Positions 9,722 to 21,689 of a stretch of 64,000 nt of DNA are shown piece after piece. The notes beneath the pieces are model-generated. The model did no database searches. It was given only the letters and a program-made list of their open reading frames with translations, and was not told the origin of the DNA. This DNA is from Citrobacter amalonaticus (GTDB lineage Bacteria; Pseudomonadota; Gammaproteobacteria; Enterobacterales; Enterobacteriaceae): assembly GCF_018252635.1 (NCBI RefSeq), contig NZ_JAGTXM010000002.1:576962-640961 (forward strand). Reading direction: 5' to 3'. How positions within the stretch are numbered: the stretch's first letter is position 1; every line of letters begins with the position of its first letter. A program made the position numbers and the translations under genes.

Positions 9722-10801
9722 ATGCCGCAACAATGGAGCACCACCCGGGCGCAGTCCTGGTATCAACATCATGGATGGGCGTGTGGGTTCAATTATTTAC
9801 CACGAACCGCTGTCAACTGGAACGAGATGTGGCAAGCGGACACCTTCGATTATCCGGTCATCGAACAGGAACTCGCCTGGGCAGAAAGCTACGGCTATAA
9901 CGCCCTGCGAACCAACCTGCCGTTTATCGTCTGGCAACACGACCGGGAAGGATTACTGGCGCGGATTGACGCGTTTTTGGATGTCGCTGCACGTCACCGG
10001 ATTCAGGTGATGCTGACCCTGATGGACGACTGCGGTTTTTCCGGTGATGAACCGTGGTTCGGTCCGCAGAAAGCTCCGACCCCCGGGGTACATAATAGCC
10101 AGGCTGCTGCCAGTCCAGGCAGAGCCATCGTGATGGATCCCGAGCAGTGGCCGCAGGTCGAAGCGTACGTTCGCGATATCCTCACTCACTTCGCCAGGGA
10201 CACGCGCATTTCAATTTGGGATTTGTACAATGAACCGGGCAACCGGGGAATTTTCCTCTCCCCGCAAGAGTACACCGAAGCGGATGTGGCGCTGGAAGAG
10301 TATGCCCTGCAACTGATACATGCCGTTTTTCGCTGGGCGCGCAGCATTGATCCGCTGCAGCCGTTAACCGTCGGTGCCTGGCATGTGGATAACGAGCGCT
10401 GGGGTACGTTTAAGCATCCCATTGACGTCGCAGCGCTGGAACTCTCGGATATTATCAGCTATCACGCCTATGTACCTGCCGCCAGGCAGTCAGACATCCT
10501 GAACACCCTCTCCCTTTATGGCCGCCCGGTCTTGTGTAGCGAATGGCTTTCCCGCCATACCGACTGCGTGTTCAGCGAACAGCTTCCGCTTTTTAACACC
10601 TTTAACACCGGTTGCTATCACTGGGGCCTGGTGCAGGGGAAAACGCAGACCTGGCTGCCGTGGCCCGGCGTCAATAAATCTCACCCGAGCCCGCAGTCAC
10701 TGTGGTTTCATGACGTACTGAAGCCTGACGGATCCCCCTGGTGCGAGGAAGAAATGCAACTGGTGAAACGGCTTACGGATCCCCGGCAGAACGGGGGCTG
10801 A
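9722..10801 (+). CDS. Cytoplasmic clan GH-A (GH5-like) glycoside hydrolase
   Basis: 359 residues without a signal peptide. The pattern is that of a clan-A TIM-barrel hydrolase: an arginine in ALRTNLPF (Arg63), the acid/base Glu171 in DLYNEPGN, the His-Tyr pair in SYHAY (248-250) and the nucleophile Glu274 in VLCSEWLSR, then a Trp-rich strand. Database proteins of this type are often named 1,4-beta-xylanase, but the substrate cannot be read from the sequence. A cytoplasmic location implies a small imported glycoside. A GGAGA ribosome binding site lies nine bases before the ATG. It is not at this locus in E. coli K-12, and its last 29 bases overlap the end of convergent yliI. The 226-base upstream gap is AT-rich and holds the palindrome AAGCGCTT (9634-9641), a possible operator. 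Confidence 0.82.
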   Translation: MPQQWSTTRAQSWYQHHGWACGFNYLPRTAVNWNEMWQADTFDYPVIEQELAWAESYGYNALRTNLPFIVWQHDREGLLARIDAFLDVAARHRIQVMLTLMDDCGFSGDEPWFGPQKAPTPGVHNSQAAASPGRAIVMDPEQWPQVEAYVRDILTHFARDTRISIWDLYNEPGNRGIFLSPQEYTEADVALEEYALQLIHAVFRWARSIDPLQPLTVGAWHVDNERWGTFKHPIDVAALELSDIISYHAYVPAARQSDILNTLSLYGRPVLCSEWLSRHTDCVFSEQLPLFNTFNTGCYHWGLVQGKTQTWLPWPGVNKSHPSPQSLWFHDVLKPDGSPWCEEEMQLVKRLTDPRQNGG

Positions 10802-11900
10802 CTTTGAGCAGCTCGCCGTCGGACTCGTCGGTTAAGACATACAGATAACCGTCGGGCCCGACGCGCACGTCGCGGATCCGCTGTTTTCGCTCACCCAGAA
10901 TGCGCCCCTCTTCAGTTACCGTATTGCCATTCACACTCATCACGATCACATTCTGGTCTTTCAGTGCGCCAATAAACAGTTTCTGCCGCCACTGAGGGAA
11001 GGTGTCGCGGTCATAAAACGCCATCCCGCTGACGGCAGGCGATTTCTGCCAGTAGAATATGGGCTGTTCGGTGCCCGCCACCTTTTCACCCTGCGCTTCC
11101 GGGATCTTAAACCCGCTGTAGTTGATGCCCCAGGTTGCCAGCGGCCAGCCATAATTTTTCCCTTTTTCAGGGATATTGATCTCATCTCCACCGCGCGGAC
11201 CGTGCTCATTGAGCCACAGCGCATCGCTCCATGGATTCATCGCCATCCCCTGCGGATTGCGGATCCCGTAAGACCAGATTTCCGGGCGCGCGCCAGGGCG
11301 ATCAACAAACGGATTGTCCGTCGGGATTTTCCCCTGATCGGTCAGGCGTACCACCTTACCTTGCAATTTATCGAGATCCTGTGCCGTCGACCGCTGGTTG
11401 TTTTCCCCCAACCCAATGAATAAATGCCCGTTGCCGTCAAACACCAGTCGCCCACCGAAATGATTGCCGGTTGAGAGTTTTGGCATCTGGCGGAAGACCG
11501 TCTGGAAGTTTTCCAGTCGCGAAAGATCGTCGCTGAGCCGACCGTAGCCCACTGCAGTTCCTGCTTTGCCTTGCGCATCGGCCTGCGCAAAACTGAGCCA
11601 CACGCGCCGCGACTGGCTAAAGTCCGGTGCCAGCGCCACGTCCAGCAGACCGCCCTGCCCGTTAGCCCACACCTTTGGCACGCCAGGGAGCGGATCAGAA
11701 AGCCCTTTATCCGCCTGCCAGTGGCGCAACTGACCGCCCCTCAGAGTGATCAGCATACCGTTGTCGCCCGGCAAAAAAGCCAGCGCCCACGGACGATCAA
11801 GTTTAGTTTGCAGTACCTCGACATTGACCGCAGGCGTTTCTGCATGAGCAAACCAGGGGAAAATAAGCAGTGTCATTAATGGGATAAGCAAACGACGCAT
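10773..11900 (-). CDS. yliI: Periplasmic PQQ-dependent aldose sugar dehydrogenase YliI
   Basis: 375 residues (371 in E. coli). An N-terminal signal peptide of about 20 residues ends FPWFAHA. The remainder is a six-bladed beta-propeller of the soluble glucose/sorbosone dehydrogenase family. Characteristic stretches are [44 protein letters not shown] and GKNYGWP, which carry calcium and PQQ ligands. Known: E. coli YliI oxidises aldose sugars when supplied with PQQ; enteric hosts generally do not make PQQ. The 3' end overlaps the convergent glycosidase gene by 29 bases. Confidence 0.93.
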   Translation of the reverse strand: MRRLLIPLMTLLIFPWFAHAETPAVNVEVLQTKLDRPWALAFLPGDNGMLITLRGGQLRHWQADKGLSDPLPGVPKVWANGQGGLLDVALAPDFSQSRRVWLSFAQADAQGKAGTAVGYGRLSDDLSRLENFQTVFRQMPKLSTGNHFGGRLVFDGNGHLFIGLGENNQRSTAQDLDKLQGKVVRLTDQGKIPTDNPFVDRPGARPEIWSYGIRNPQGMAMNPWSDALWLNEHGPRGGDEINIPEKGKNYGWPLATWGINYSGFKIPEAQGEKVAGTEQPIFYWQKSPAVSGMAFYDRDTFPQWRQKLFIGALKDQNVIVMSVNGNTVTEEGRILGERKQRIRDVRVGPDGYLYVLTDESDGELLKVSPRSAGDP

Positions 11901-12005
11901 AACGCCTCCTTGTTGACTCTGGTTAAAGCGTAGTCAGCGAGGAACGTCAGGGAGGCATTTTTACAAAAACTTAACGATGAAAGGGGGAGTTACCTCCCCC
12001 TGAAA

Positions 12006-12389
12006 TCAGGCATCTTCCAAAGTTGAATGAGCCTGCAGACTCTCAATGCTCAGTGTTAAGGTTGTCAGGCAGGTATTGAGTTTTTCTGCATTGACAGCAA
12101 TAAAGTTCGGACAGTCGTGGTGTCCGCTCATCAGGCACACCGCCGCAGCGGCGAGTGCACCTTCAGCATGGTGCAAAGCATCCCACTCTTCCTGATCGAG
12201 ATGCAGATTCAAGCGCAACGATTTATCGTGCAGCTCGCGGTTCAGTTCGAAAAAGTTCTCACGTAGATGATCATTCTCGCTGACTGACATGTATCCCTTC
12301 GCCATCCTTAGCTGCAGATACGCAGCGAGGTCGATCCTGGCGTTGATGAGCTTATTCAGCAAATCGGTTCTCAGTCTGTCAACGAACAT
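12006..12389 (-). CDS. bssR: Biofilm regulator BssR (YliH)
   Basis: 127 residues, matching E. coli BssR over its whole length (MFVDRLRTDLLNKLI ... LSIESLQ). It is a small, soluble, mostly helical protein without recognisable catalytic motifs. Known: bssR affects biofilm formation and indole/catabolite signalling in E. coli, with no defined biochemical mechanism. The upstream sequence GAGGAGGAACGAAGT gives a strong ribosome binding site. It is divergent from rimO, with a 229-base intergenic region. Confidence 0.92.
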   Translation of the reverse strand: MFVDRLRTDLLNKLINARIDLAAYLQLRMAKGYMSVSENDHLRENFFELNRELHDKSLRLNLHLDQEEWDALHHAEGALAAAAVCLMSGHHDCPNFIAVNAEKLNTCLTTLTLSIESLQAHSTLEDA

Positions 12390-12618
12390 ACTTCGTTCCT
12401 CCTCTTCCAGCCATGGTGCAACTTAATAGTATGGCTATTTTTTGTACAACGTGATGCCCGAGATCAATAATTCACCCGGAATTAACATTATTTACAATCA
12501 ATCTATAAGCGGTTGGTGGCATCCCTTTCTCATCGGGTGAGATAGCAATACAATTTTTGTGCGGAACTCTGTAGAATCCCTGCCCTGAACATTCCAATAA
12601 CTGAACAATTTTTAAGCT

Positions 12619-13944
12619 ATGAGCAAAGTAACCCACCAGCCGAAAATCGGCTTCGTTTCCCTCGGCTGTCCGAAAAACCTCGTCGATTCGGAACGTATCC
12701 TGACTGAACTACGTACCGAAGGCTACGATGTCGTCCCGAGTTACGACGACGCCGATATGGTGATCGTCAATACCTGCGGTTTTATCGACAGCGCGGTGCA
12801 AGAATCACTGGAAGCCATTGGCGAAGCGCTGAACGAAAACGGCAAGGTGATCGTCACCGGCTGTCTGGGCGCGAAAGAAGATCAAATCCGTGAAGTCCAT
12901 CCGAAAGTGCTTGAAATCACCGGGCCACATAGCTATGAACAGGTTCTGGAACACGTCCACCACTATGTGCCGAAACCGAAGCACAATCCGTTCCTGAGCC
13001 TGGTGCCGGAACAAGGCGTGAAGCTGACTCCCCGTCATTACGCCTACCTGAAAATTTCTGAAGGTTGCAACCATCGCTGCACCTTCTGCATCATCCCGTC
13101 CATGCGTGGCGATCTGGTCAGCCGTCCAGTTGGCGATGTGCTGAGCGAAGCAAAGCGTCTGGTCGATGCCGGTGTGAAAGAGATCCTCGTGATTTCTCAG
13201 GACACCTCCGCCTACGGCGTGGACGTGAAGCACCGCACCGGGTTCTATAACGGTGAACCGGTGAAAACCAGCATGGTCAGCCTGTGCGAACAGCTGTCAA
13301 AACTGGGCATCTGGACGCGACTGCATTACGTCTACCCGTATCCGCATGTTGACGACGTCATCCCGCTGATGGCAGAAGGCAAGATCCTGCCGTACCTGGA
13401 TATCCCGCTTCAGCACGCCAGCCCGCGTATTCTCAAGCTGATGAAGCGTCCAGGCTCCGTTGACCGTCAGCTGGCGCGCATCAAGCAATGGCGCGAAATC
13501 TGTCCGGAGCTGACCCTGCGTTCAACGTTTATTGTCGGTTTCCCGGGTGAAACGGAAGACGATTTCCAGATGCTGCTCGACTTCCTGAAAGAAGCGCGAC
13601 TCGACCGCGTAGGCTGCTTCAAATACAGCCCGGTGGAAGGCGCTGGCGCCAATGAACTGCCGGATCAGGTGCCAGAAGAGGTGAAAGAAGAGCGCTGGAA
13701 CCGCTTTATGCAACTGCAGCAGCAGATCTCCGCGGAACGTCTGCAGGAGAAAGTGGGTCGCGAAATTCTGGTGATCGTCGATGAAGTCGACGAAGAAGGC
13801 GCGATTGGCCGCAGCATGGCTGACGCCCCGGAAATCGACGGCGCTGTCTATCTGAACGGCGAAACCAACGTGAAGCCGGGCGATGTAATCCGCGTGAAAG
13901 TGGAAAATGCCGACGAGTACGATCTGTGGGGCACCCGCGCTTAA
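12619..13944 (+). CDS. rimO: Ribosomal protein S12 methylthiotransferase RimO
   Basis: 441 residues, as in E. coli. The N-terminal UPF0004 domain carries the three cysteines of the auxiliary [4Fe-4S] cluster (Cys17, Cys53, Cys82). The radical-SAM domain carries CNHRCTFC (Cys150, 154, 157). A C-terminal TRAM domain begins near residue 375. Known function: methylthiolation of Asp89 of ribosomal protein S12, using two SAM-dependent steps. The Shine-Dalgarno sequence is weak (TTTTTAAGCT before the ATG), but the start is fixed by the conserved N-terminus. A two-REP unit follows the stop; the K-12 genes yliE/yliF that would follow are absent. Confidence 0.97.
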   Translation: MSKVTHQPKIGFVSLGCPKNLVDSERILTELRTEGYDVVPSYDDADMVIVNTCGFIDSAVQESLEAIGEALNENGKVIVTGCLGAKEDQIREVHPKVLEITGPHSYEQVLEHVHHYVPKPKHNPFLSLVPEQGVKLTPRHYAYLKISEGCNHRCTFCIIPSMRGDLVSRPVGDVLSEAKRLVDAGVKEILVISQDTSAYGVDVKHRTGFYNGEPVKTSMVSLCEQLSKLGIWTRLHYVYPYPHVDDVIPLMAEGKILPYLDIPLQHASPRILKLMKRPGSVDRQLARIKQWREICPELTLRSTFIVGFPGETEDDFQMLLDFLKEARLDRVGCFKYSPVEGAGANELPDQVPEEVKEERWNRFMQLQQQISAERLQEKVGREILVIVDEVDEEGAIGRSMADAPEIDGAVYLNGETNVKPGDVIRVKVENADEYDLWGTRA

Positions 13945-13950
13945 CGCTAA

Positions 13951-14027
13951 CCCAGGCCGGATAAGGCATTTATGCCGCCTTCCGGCAATGCCTGATGGCG
14001 ACGCTGGCGCGTCTTATCAGGCCTGGG
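13951..14027. repeat. BIME: two inverted REP units
   Basis: CAGGCCGGATAAGGC ... GCCTTCCGGC is followed by GACGCTGGCGCGTCTTATCAGGCCTG, so two REP units face each other between the convergent rimO and gsiD genes. The outer arms (CCCAGGCC / GGCCTGGGG) also pair. Confidence 0.85.
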
Positions 14028-14029
14028 GC

Positions 14030-14941
14030 TCACCCTTTTATCTTCGGATCCAGCGCGTCACGAAGGCCATCGCCTAACAGGTTAAACGCCAGTACCGTCA
14101 GGAAAATCGCCACCGCAGGGAAGAGCGCTACATGCGGCGCAATCACCATATCTGCCCGAGCTTCATTCAGCATCGCGCCCCACTCCGGCGTCGGTGGCTG
14201 TGCACCCAGTCCCAGAAACGACAGACTTGCCGCTGAGATGATCGAGGTGCCAATGCGCATGGTAAAAAAGACCACGATCGACGAGACGGTTCCAGGCAAT
14301 ATATGGCTGAAAATAATGGTCGCATCGCTGGCGCCAATGCTGCGGGCCGACTCGATAAACGTCTGCTGCTTCAGCACCAGCGTATTACCACGCACCAGAC
14401 GGGCGAATGCCGGGATGGAAAAGATCGCCACGGCGATAATGACGTTAGCAATACCGCTGCCCAATACCGCCACCACGGCAATGGCGAGCAGGATCCCCGG
14501 AAACGCAAACAGCACGTCGCAGATGCGCATGATTATCCGATCCCACCAGCCTTCATAGTAGCCAGCCAACAGCCCCAGTACGGTGCCAATAGCCGCGCCG
14601 ATCAATACCGCAAATACCCCTGCCGCCAGCGAGATTTGCGCGCCAACCAGCACACGGCTGAAGATGTCTCTGCCCAGCGAATCCACGCCGAACCAGTGCA
14701 TCATCGACGGTCCGTCATTCAGCCTGTCGTAATCGAAATAGTTTTCCGCATCAAATGGCGTCAGCCAGCGGGCGAAGATAGCCACCAGGATAAGCAACAG
14801 CACAAACAGGCCAGCAACCAGCGCCACATGCTGACGACGAAAACGTCGCCAGAATTCGTGCCACGGCGTGCGCACCCGCTCCGGTTTCACTATCGGCATG
14901 GCATTTAAAATCGCCTGACGGCGCCAGTTAAGCAATCGCAT
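14030..14941 (-). CDS. gsiD: Glutathione ABC importer permease GsiD
   Basis: 303 residues. The protein has a cytoplasmic N-terminus ([14 protein letters not shown]), then about six membrane helices, and the ABC-permease EAA loop near residue 200 ([20 protein letters not shown]). It belongs to the DppC/OppC class. It forms the transmembrane pair with GsiC in the GsiABCD importer for glutathione. It is the last gene of the minus-strand operon iaaA-gsiABCD; its start lies two bases from the gsiC stop. Confidence 0.95.
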   Translation of the reverse strand: MRLLNWRRQAILNAMPIVKPERVRTPWHEFWRRFRRQHVALVAGLFVLLLILVAIFARWLTPFDAENYFDYDRLNDGPSMMHWFGVDSLGRDIFSRVLVGAQISLAAGVFAVLIGAAIGTVLGLLAGYYEGWWDRIIMRICDVLFAFPGILLAIAVVAVLGSGIANVIIAVAIFSIPAFARLVRGNTLVLKQQTFIESARSIGASDATIIFSHILPGTVSSIVVFFTMRIGTSIISAASLSFLGLGAQPPTPEWGAMLNEARADMVIAPHVALFPAVAIFLTVLAFNLLGDGLRDALDPKIKG

Positions 14942-14943
14942 CC

Positions 14944-15864
14944 TTACTTGTACCTGATAGCCGGGTTAATGGCGGCATACAACACATCCACCACTAAGTT
15001 GATAAGAATAAATTCCAGTGAGAACAGCAGGACTTCCGCCTGGATCACCGGATAATCACGCATCTCCACGGAATCCACCAGCAGACGTCCGAGGCCGGGC
15101 CAGTTGAAGACCTTTTCGACCACGATAGACCCGCCGAGCAAAAAGCCAAACTGTAACCCCATCATGGTGACGACAGGGATCATCGCATTGCGCAGTCCAT
15201 GCTTGAGCACTACCCATGTTTCACTGACCCCTTTCGCCCGGGCGGTGCGCATATAATCTTCACTGAGCACATCGACAAACGAAGCGCGGGTAAAGCGCGC
15301 CATCACTGAGGCCACCGCCGCGCCAAGGGTGACAGACGGCAAGATATAGTGCTGCCAGCTGTCGGCCCCGACGGTCGGCAACCAGCCTAACGCTACGGAG
15401 AACACCTGCATTAGCAGCATCCCAAGCGCGAACGCCGGAAAGGAGATCCCGGTAACGGCCAGCGTCATGCTGAGGCGATCCGGCCAGCGATTACGCCATA
15501 CCGCCGCGACAATCCCCGCCGCCATGCCGAACAGAACGGCCCAGATCATACTGGTCAACGTCAGCCATAATGTCGGCATAAAGCGGCTGGCGATCTCCTC
15601 CGAGACCGGCCGGCGTGAAACCATCGAGAGGCCAAAATCCCCCTGCAACACGTTAGTCATGTAATGCCAGAACTGGACGTGCAGCGGCCGATCGAGACCG
15701 AGCTGCTGACGAACCAGTTCAATCACCTGCGAATCGGCTTCCGGCCCGGCAATTAGCCGCGCCGGATCGCCGGGCAACAGGTGAACAAATAAAAACACCA
15801 GTACCGCAACAATAAACAGGGTGGGAATCAACCCTAGCAGGCGCTTGAGAACGTAGTTAAGCAT
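14944..15864 (-). CDS. gsiC: Glutathione ABC importer permease GsiC
   Basis: 306 residues, the length of E. coli GsiC. This is a DppB/OppB-type permease. The first helix is [20 protein letters not shown], the signature LLPGDPARL follows, and the EAA loop is [20 protein letters not shown]. It partners GsiD. It is separated by 13 bases from gsiB and 2 from gsiD, so it is transcribed in the same unit. Confidence 0.96.
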   Translation of the reverse strand: MLNYVLKRLLGLIPTLFIVAVLVFLFVHLLPGDPARLIAGPEADSQVIELVRQQLGLDRPLHVQFWHYMTNVLQGDFGLSMVSRRPVSEEIASRFMPTLWLTLTSMIWAVLFGMAAGIVAAVWRNRWPDRLSMTLAVTGISFPAFALGMLLMQVFSVALGWLPTVGADSWQHYILPSVTLGAAVASVMARFTRASFVDVLSEDYMRTARAKGVSETWVVLKHGLRNAMIPVVTMMGLQFGFLLGGSIVVEKVFNWPGLGRLLVDSVEMRDYPVIQAEVLLFSLEFILINLVVDVLYAAINPAIRYK

Positions 15865-15877
15865 CAGATTCCTTTGC

Positions 15878-17416
15878 TTACTTCAAATCGGCGTCATCAA
15901 AGCTGAATCCGGTGTCTGGCATGATCCAAAATCCGGTCAGCTTGTTACTGTGCGCAGAGACCAGTTTTTCCACCACCAGCGGGATCCACGGCGACTCTTT
16001 CCAGACGGTATCCTGCGCCTCTTTGTATAACCGTGCTTTTTCCTTCGGATCGGTGGTTTTCAGGGCGTCGGACAAATCGGCGTCAACCTGCTTGTTGCTG
16101 TAAAACGCCGTGTTAAACAGCGTTGGCGGCCAGTTTTGCGAAGCAAACAGCGGCGACAGCGCCCAGTCCGCTTCACCCGTCGACGCTGACCAGCCGGTGT
16201 AGAACATTCTCACACCGCTCTCTTTCTGCCCTTTCCCTTCAACTTCCGACGCGCGCTGACCAGCATCCATCGCCGTCACCTGCACTTTAACCCCCACTTG
16301 CGCCAGCTGCTGCTGCGTAAACTGCAACACTTTCTGGGCGGTACTATGATTGTGCGATGACCACAGGGTGGTGCTGAAACCGTTCGGATAACCCGCTTCT
16401 TTCAACAGTTCACGTGCTTTTGCCGGATCGTAAGGCCAGGCCGTGTAGCTTTGCGCATACGCAATCGACGGCGGTACCACGCCCGTCGCCGGTGTCGCGT
16501 AGCCGGCAAACGCCACTTTCACCAGCGCCTGGCGGTTGATGGCATAGTTTAACGCCTCGCGGACTTTCGGGTTGTCGAACGGCTTTTGCGTCACGTTCAT
16601 GCTGATGTAACGTTGCATAATCGACGGGCTGGCGACCAGCTGCAGATTTTTGTTTTTCTCTAACAGCGCCGCCTGCTCGTAAGGGATTGGGAAGGCAAAC
16701 TGTGCTTCCCCGGTTTGCAGCATCGCCGCACGGGTGTTGTTATCGGTGACCGGACGCCAGGTGATGCTGTCCAGCTTCGGCAACCCCGGCTGCCAGTAGC
16801 CGGCAAATTTCTTCACCTTTACAAAATCGGTTTGATTCCAGGTGTCCAGCGTGTATGGACCGGTTCCGACCGGATGGAAGCCAATCTCTTTGCCGTATTT
16901 CGCCAGCGCGGCCGGTGAGATCATCGCCGTTGCCGGGTGCGCCAGGATATTAATAAACGCGGAGAACGGCTGCTTCAGGGTGATTTTTACCGTCGCGGGA
17001 TCCACGGTCTCTGTTTTGGCGATGTTTTTATACAGGTTATAACGCTTGAGGCTGTTGGCGGGATCGCTGGCGCGATCGAGGTTAATTTTCACCGCTTCGG
17101 CGTTAAAGTCAGTACCGTCCTGGAATTTCACGCCCTGGCGCAGTTTGAGGGTATACACCAGACCGTCGTCAGAGACGCTGTAGCTCTCCGCCAGCACGTT
17201 CTTTAGCTTCATCTCTTTATCAAGGCCAAACAGTCCCTGATAAAACGACTTTGCCACCTGCTGCGATAAGGTGTCATTCGCATCGTACGGATCGAGCGTA
17301 GTGAAGTTGGACCCCACGGCGACCACCACATCTTTCGCGGCAAACGCCGGGGACGCTACCAGCGCGGTCGTCGCGCCTAATGCCAACAACCAATGTCGGG
17401 CGAGCAATTTTGTCAT
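15878..17416 (-). CDS. gsiB: Periplasmic glutathione-binding protein GsiB
   Basis: 512 residues from the ATG at 17416, equal to E. coli GsiB; AGGAGAAAAAAG precedes it. A longer upstream frame is not conserved. The signal peptide ends ASPAFAAKD. The SBP_bac_5 fold is recognisable from [12 protein letters not shown], the [10 protein letters not shown] stretch and [14 protein letters not shown]. Known function: capture of glutathione in the periplasm for the GsiACD transporter. Confidence 0.96.
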   Translation of the reverse strand: MTKLLARHWLLALGATTALVASPAFAAKDVVVAVGSNFTTLDPYDANDTLSQQVAKSFYQGLFGLDKEMKLKNVLAESYSVSDDGLVYTLKLRQGVKFQDGTDFNAEAVKINLDRASDPANSLKRYNLYKNIAKTETVDPATVKITLKQPFSAFINILAHPATAMISPAALAKYGKEIGFHPVGTGPYTLDTWNQTDFVKVKKFAGYWQPGLPKLDSITWRPVTDNNTRAAMLQTGEAQFAFPIPYEQAALLEKNKNLQLVASPSIMQRYISMNVTQKPFDNPKVREALNYAINRQALVKVAFAGYATPATGVVPPSIAYAQSYTAWPYDPAKARELLKEAGYPNGFSTTLWSSHNHSTAQKVLQFTQQQLAQVGVKVQVTAMDAGQRASEVEGKGQKESGVRMFYTGWSASTGEADWALSPLFASQNWPPTLFNTAFYSNKQVDADLSDALKTTDPKEKARLYKEAQDTVWKESPWIPLVVEKLVSAHSNKLTGFWIMPDTGFSFDDADLK

Positions 17417-17444
17417 CTTTTTTCTCCTGAACCCTGCCTGAATG

Positions 17445-19316
17445 TTATAAGCGCAATAGCGCATTTTCTTGTTGTGGACGCGCGACATAATGTCCGGGCC
17501 CGACTAACTGCAATGAAACAGGTGCTGGCGCTTCGCCACGCCGGTAAATATTGCTGGGCAGATCGTCCGACAACAGCACCCGCTGCGGCCGGTGATGTCC
17601 GGGATCGGCAACCGGAACCGCCGCCATAAGCTTACGGGTATACGGATGTTGAGGATCTTCAAACAGCGCGGCGCGTGGGCCAATCTCAACAATCTGCCCC
17701 ATGTGCATCACCGCCACCCGATGGCTGATACGCTCTACAACGGCCATATCATGCGAGATGAACAGCCAGGCGATCCCCAGTTCCCGCTGCAGGTCGAGCA
17801 GCAGGTTGATAATTTGGCCGCGAATCGACACATCCAGCGCGGAGACCGACTCATCGGCAATAATCACTTTTGGATTGAGCGCCAGCGCACGGGCAATACA
17901 AATTCGCTGACGCTGCCCACCGGAAAACTCATGTGGGTAACGCCACGCATGTTCAGGTTTCAACCCGACGCGCTCCAGCAGCCACGCCACGCGATCGGCC
18001 GCCGCTTTCCCCTGCAACAGGCCGTGGACGCGCAGCGGCTCCATAATGGAATAACCCACGGTTTGTCGTGGGTCGAGCGAGGCGTACGGATCCTGAAAAA
18101 TAAACTGAATATCGCGGCGCAAAGGCTGCAATTGACTGTCGGACAGCGTATCGATTCGCTGACCGTTGAAAGTAATCTCGCCGGATTGTGATTCCACCAG
18201 ACGCAGTAGCGCACGTCCGGTAGTGGATTTACCGCAGCCCGATTCGCCGACCAGCGACAGCGTTTCGCCAGGCCAGAGATCAAAGCTGACATTTTCCACC
18301 GCATGGACTTCACGGGTCACCCGATTAAGGATACCGCTGCGCAACGGGAAACGGGTGACCAGATTGCGTACCTGCAAAATGGGATCGCCCTCGACGACCG
18401 TATTTTGATCGACAGGCTGCTCACGCTTTTCTGGCTCGCTCAGGGAGATCAACGGGAAGCGACGCGGATAAGGGAGACCTTTCATCGCCCCTAACTGCGG
18501 TACCGCCGCTAACAACGACTGCGTGTAAGGATGCTGCGGCGAACGGAAGATCTGTTCCACGCTGCCGGTCTCCACCCCCTCGCCCTGATACATCACCAGC
18601 ACACGATCGGCGACATCTGCCACCACGCCCATATCGTGAGTGATGAAAATCACCCCCATCGACATCTCTTGTTGCAGGACTTTAATCAGTTGCAGGATCT
18701 GTGCCTGAATCGTGACGTCCAGCGCGGTTGTCGGTTCATCGGCAATCAGTACCGCCGGGCGACAGGAGAGCGCCATCGCAATCATCACTCGCTGGCGCAT
18801 GCCGCCAGAAAGCTGGTGGGGATAGCGGGAAAGGATCGCTTTCGCCTCCGGAATACGAACCTGATCGAGCATCCGCTTAGCCTCCGCTATCGCCGCTTCA
18901 CGCCCTGCCCCCTGATGCAGGCGGATGGACTCGGCAATCTGCTCGCCTACGGTAAACACCGGATTGAGCGACGTCATCGGCTCCTGGAAGATCATGGCGA
19001 TATCGGCCCCCCGCACCCGCTGAAGCTGCGACGCACTCTGTTCGCCCAGTTCTATCACCTCACGGTTCCGTCGACGCAACAGCATCCGATCGCATTGCAC
19101 CTCGCCGCCAGACTGTTCAATCAGTCGCATCAGCGACAGCGCGGTCACCGATTTTCCCGAACCAGATTCACCGACAATCGCCAGCGTCTCGCCGCGCTTG
19201 AGACGAAACGACAGGTTCCGCACCGCCTCAGTGCGCTGCTGGTCCTGTTGAAAGGCAATATTCAGATTGCTGACGGCCAGCACGTCGCTGGCGTCAAGCG
19301 CATCACTGTGTGGCAA
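17445..19316 (-). CDS. gsiA: Glutathione ABC importer ATPase GsiA, TTG start
   Basis: 623 residues from a TTG codon at 19316, exactly the E. coli length. The sequence AAAGGGGACACCG before it gives a good ribosome binding site, and the protein then begins PHSDALDAS like the K-12 protein (MPHSDELDAG). Longer ATG frames reach 19436 inside iaaA and are not conserved. The protein contains two fused ABC domains: Walker A GESGSGKS and GESGCGKS, signatures LSGGMRQR and FSGGQRQR, each with a Walker B and H-loop, and oligopeptide-type C-terminal extensions. The start overlaps the end of iaaA by 14 bases, which suggests translational coupling. Confidence 0.94.
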   Translation of the reverse strand: MPHSDALDASDVLAVSNLNIAFQQDQQRTEAVRNLSFRLKRGETLAIVGESGSGKSVTALSLMRLIEQSGGEVQCDRMLLRRRNREVIELGEQSASQLQRVRGADIAMIFQEPMTSLNPVFTVGEQIAESIRLHQGAGREAAIAEAKRMLDQVRIPEAKAILSRYPHQLSGGMRQRVMIAMALSCRPAVLIADEPTTALDVTIQAQILQLIKVLQQEMSMGVIFITHDMGVVADVADRVLVMYQGEGVETGSVEQIFRSPQHPYTQSLLAAVPQLGAMKGLPYPRRFPLISLSEPEKREQPVDQNTVVEGDPILQVRNLVTRFPLRSGILNRVTREVHAVENVSFDLWPGETLSLVGESGCGKSTTGRALLRLVESQSGEITFNGQRIDTLSDSQLQPLRRDIQFIFQDPYASLDPRQTVGYSIMEPLRVHGLLQGKAAADRVAWLLERVGLKPEHAWRYPHEFSGGQRQRICIARALALNPKVIIADESVSALDVSIRGQIINLLLDLQRELGIAWLFISHDMAVVERISHRVAVMHMGQIVEIGPRAALFEDPQHPYTRKLMAAVPVADPGHHRPQRVLLSDDLPSNIYRRGEAPAPVSLQLVGPGHYVARPQQENALLRL

Positions 19317-20268
19317 CGGTGTCCCCTTTTTCCCGGTAGATTCCGGTCGTTGGCGTATCTCCGGCATAACCCCAGGCGCGATACATTCCTTCACTGTTAA
19401 ATGGCAGAGCGACATTGCCCTCGTGATCGACGGCAATCAGCCCACCGCTGCCGCCTAACGCAGGCAGCTTTTCCATCACCACCCGTTCACAGGCTTCCGA
19501 TAAGCTCAGGCCGCCGTAGTCCATCAACGCGGCAATATCGTAAGCCGCCAGCGCACGGATGAACACTTCACCCGTGCCGGTACAGGAAACCGCCACGCTG
19601 GCATTATTGGCATAGCAACCCGCGCCAACGAGCGGACTATCGCCGACACGGCCCGGTAATTTGTTGGTCATGCCTCCGGTCGATGTCGCCGCCGCCAGAT
19701 TGCCATGCACATCCAGCGCTACCGCGCCCACAGTGCCCATTTTTTTACTTTCATCGAGCGGCGCGCCGCTGTGATCCAGCACGGTTTCCCCGCTTGAGCG
19801 CGCGGCCAGCAGTTGTTCATAACGTTCAGGCGTTGAAAAGAAATCCGCAGACACCAACGCCATCCCCTGCCCGGCCGCAAATTTTTCAGCGCCCGCGCCG
19901 ATCATCATGACATGCGGGCTGCGCTCCATCACCAGTCGGGCAGCGAGGATCGGGTTACGCAGATGGCTGACGCCTGCCACCGCCCCGGCTTTCAGGGTAT
20001 TGCCATCCATGACGCAGGCATCCAGTTCATGGGTCTCGTCATGGGTATACACCGCGCCGACCCCGGCATTAAACAGCGGACACTCTTCAAGCAGTCGCAC
20101 GGCTTCAGTGACCACGTCCAGCGCGCTTTCTCCCGCTTCCAGCATCTTTTGCCCGACGTCGACAATGTCGGAAAGCGCCTGGATATAGCGCAATTCCTGC
20201 TCCTGGCTCATCTGCGCGCGGGTAATCGCCCCTGCGCCGCCGTGAATTGCAATGACTGCTTTGCCCAT
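19303..20268 (-). CDS. iaaA: Isoaspartyl peptidase / L-asparaginase IaaA
   Basis: 321 residues from the ATG at 20268 (E. coli IaaA is also 321). This is an N-terminal nucleophile hydrolase of the plant-type asparaginase family. The precursor autocleaves before Thr179 in [12 protein letters not shown], and the beta-subunit begins with that threonine. The substrate-binding loops [15 protein letters not shown] and TGTGE are intact. Known function: hydrolysis of isoaspartyl dipeptides and asparagine; with the downstream gsiABCD genes it forms a peptide/glutathione scavenging operon. It is divergent from moeA with a 185-base gap holding both promoters. Confidence 0.96.
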   Translation of the reverse strand: MGKAVIAIHGGAGAITRAQMSQEQELRYIQALSDIVDVGQKMLEAGESALDVVTEAVRLLEECPLFNAGVGAVYTHDETHELDACVMDGNTLKAGAVAGVSHLRNPILAARLVMERSPHVMMIGAGAEKFAAGQGMALVSADFFSTPERYEQLLAARSSGETVLDHSGAPLDESKKMGTVGAVALDVHGNLAAATSTGGMTNKLPGRVGDSPLVGAGCYANNASVAVSCTGTGEVFIRALAAYDIAALMDYGGLSLSEACERVVMEKLPALGGSGGLIAVDHEGNVALPFNSEGMYRAWGYAGDTPTTGIYREKGDTVATQ

Positions 20269-20453
20269 GTTTGTCGCCTGTGTTCTACAAATATCAGAAT
20301 TCTGTAGCATTATTGATTCGATTTTTGACTATAGAAAGATGCGATTAGCATGTAAAGCATTCCCCCTTCTTCCTAAGTCCGAGGTGGCATACAGTCGCCT
20401 CGCATTTTCTGACATAATAGATGGATTCGATTTTGCCCCGCAGGAGTGTTTTC

Positions 20454-21689
20454 ATGGAATTTACCGCCGGACTCATGCCGCTGGAAACGGCGCTTACCGA
20501 GATGCTATCACGCGTTACCCCGCTCACCGCCATCGAGACGCTGCCGCTGGTGCAGTGCTTTGGCCGTATTCTGGCGACCGACGTGGTTTCGCCGTTGGAC
20601 GTCCCGGGCTTCGATAACTCGGCGATGGACGGTTACGCGGTACGGCTGGCCGATCTCGCCAGCGGGCATCCGCTACCGGTTGCCGGTAAAGCATTCGCCG
20701 GTCAGCCGTTCCAGGGAGAATGGCCAGCGGGAAGCTGTATTCGCATTATGACCGGTGCGCCGGTACCGCCGGGATGTGACGCCGTCGTGATGCAAGAGCA
20801 GACGGAACAAACGGACAATGGCGTGCGTTTTACCGCCGACGTCCGCACCGGGCAAAACATCCGCCGTCGCGGCGAAGATATCACCCAAAATGCGGTGGTT
20901 TTCCCTGCCGGCACGCGTCTGACCACTGGCGAACTACCGGTACTGGCATCGCTCGGCATTGCCGAGGTACCGGTGGTGCGTAAAGTACGCGTCGCGCTGT
21001 TTTCGACCGGTGACGAGCTGCAACTGCCCGGCAAACCGCTTGGTGAAGGTCAGATTTATGATACTAACCGCCTGACCGTGCACCTGATGCTGCAACAGCT
21101 GGGCTGCGAGGTGATCAATTTAGGCATCATCCGCGACGATCCGCACGCCCTGCGCACAGCGTTCATCGAAGCCGACAGTCAGGCGGATGTGGTGATAAGC
21201 TCCGGCGGCGTGTCGGTAGGTGAGGCGGATTACACCAAAACCATTCTTGAGGAACTGGGCGAGATTACCTTCTGGAAGCTGGCAATCAAACCCGGGAAAC
21301 CCTTTGCCTTCGGCAAACTGAGCAATAGCTGGTTCTGTGGATTGCCAGGCAATCCGGTGTCGGCGGCGCTGACATTCTACCAACTGGTTCAGCCGTTACT
21401 GGCGAAACTGAGCGGCAATGCGGCCAGCGGATTACCTGCGCGCCAGCGCGTACGTACCACCTCACGGCTGAAGAAAACACCGGGACGCCTGGATTTCCAG
21501 CGCGGCGTGCTACAGCGCAGTGCCAACGGTGAGCTGGAGGTGAGCACCACGGGCCATCAGGGTTCACATGTCTTCAGTTCCTTCAGTCTGGGTAACTGTT
21601 TCATTGTACTGGAGCGCGATCGCGGTAACGTCGAGGCCGGTGAATGGGTGGAAGTTGAACCCTTCAATGCGTTGTTCGGAGGCCTGTGA
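20454..21689 (+). CDS. moeA: Molybdopterin molybdenumtransferase MoeA
   Basis: 411 residues from the ATG at 20454, preceded by CAGGAG; equal in length to E. coli MoeA. Conserved stretches include [12 protein letters not shown], the Asp59 region needed for molybdate insertion, [17 protein letters not shown], the MPT-binding [19 protein letters not shown] and KPGKPFAFG. Known function: ligation of molybdate to adenylylated molybdopterin, giving molybdenum cofactor. Its TGA overlaps the moeB ATG by one base. Confidence 0.97.
   Translation: MEFTAGLMPLETALTEMLSRVTPLTAIETLPLVQCFGRILATDVVSPLDVPGFDNSAMDGYAVRLADLASGHPLPVAGKAFAGQPFQGEWPAGSCIRIMTGAPVPPGCDAVVMQEQTEQTDNGVRFTADVRTGQNIRRRGEDITQNAVVFPAGTRLTTGELPVLASLGIAEVPVVRKVRVALFSTGDELQLPGKPLGEGQIYDTNRLTVHLMLQQLGCEVINLGIIRDDPHALRTAFIEADSQADVVISSGGVSVGEADYTKTILEELGEITFWKLAIKPGKPFAFGKLSNSWFCGLPGNPVSAALTFYQLVQPLLAKLSGNAASGLPARQRVRTTSRLKKTPGRLDFQRGVLQRSANGELEVSTTGHQGSHVFSSFSLGNCFIVLERDRGNVEAGEWVEVEPFNALFGGL

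Noticed and set aside
18531-19400. 289-codon open frame opposite gsiA
   Set aside because: Composition typical of the complementary frame of an ABC ATPase; gsiA is full length.
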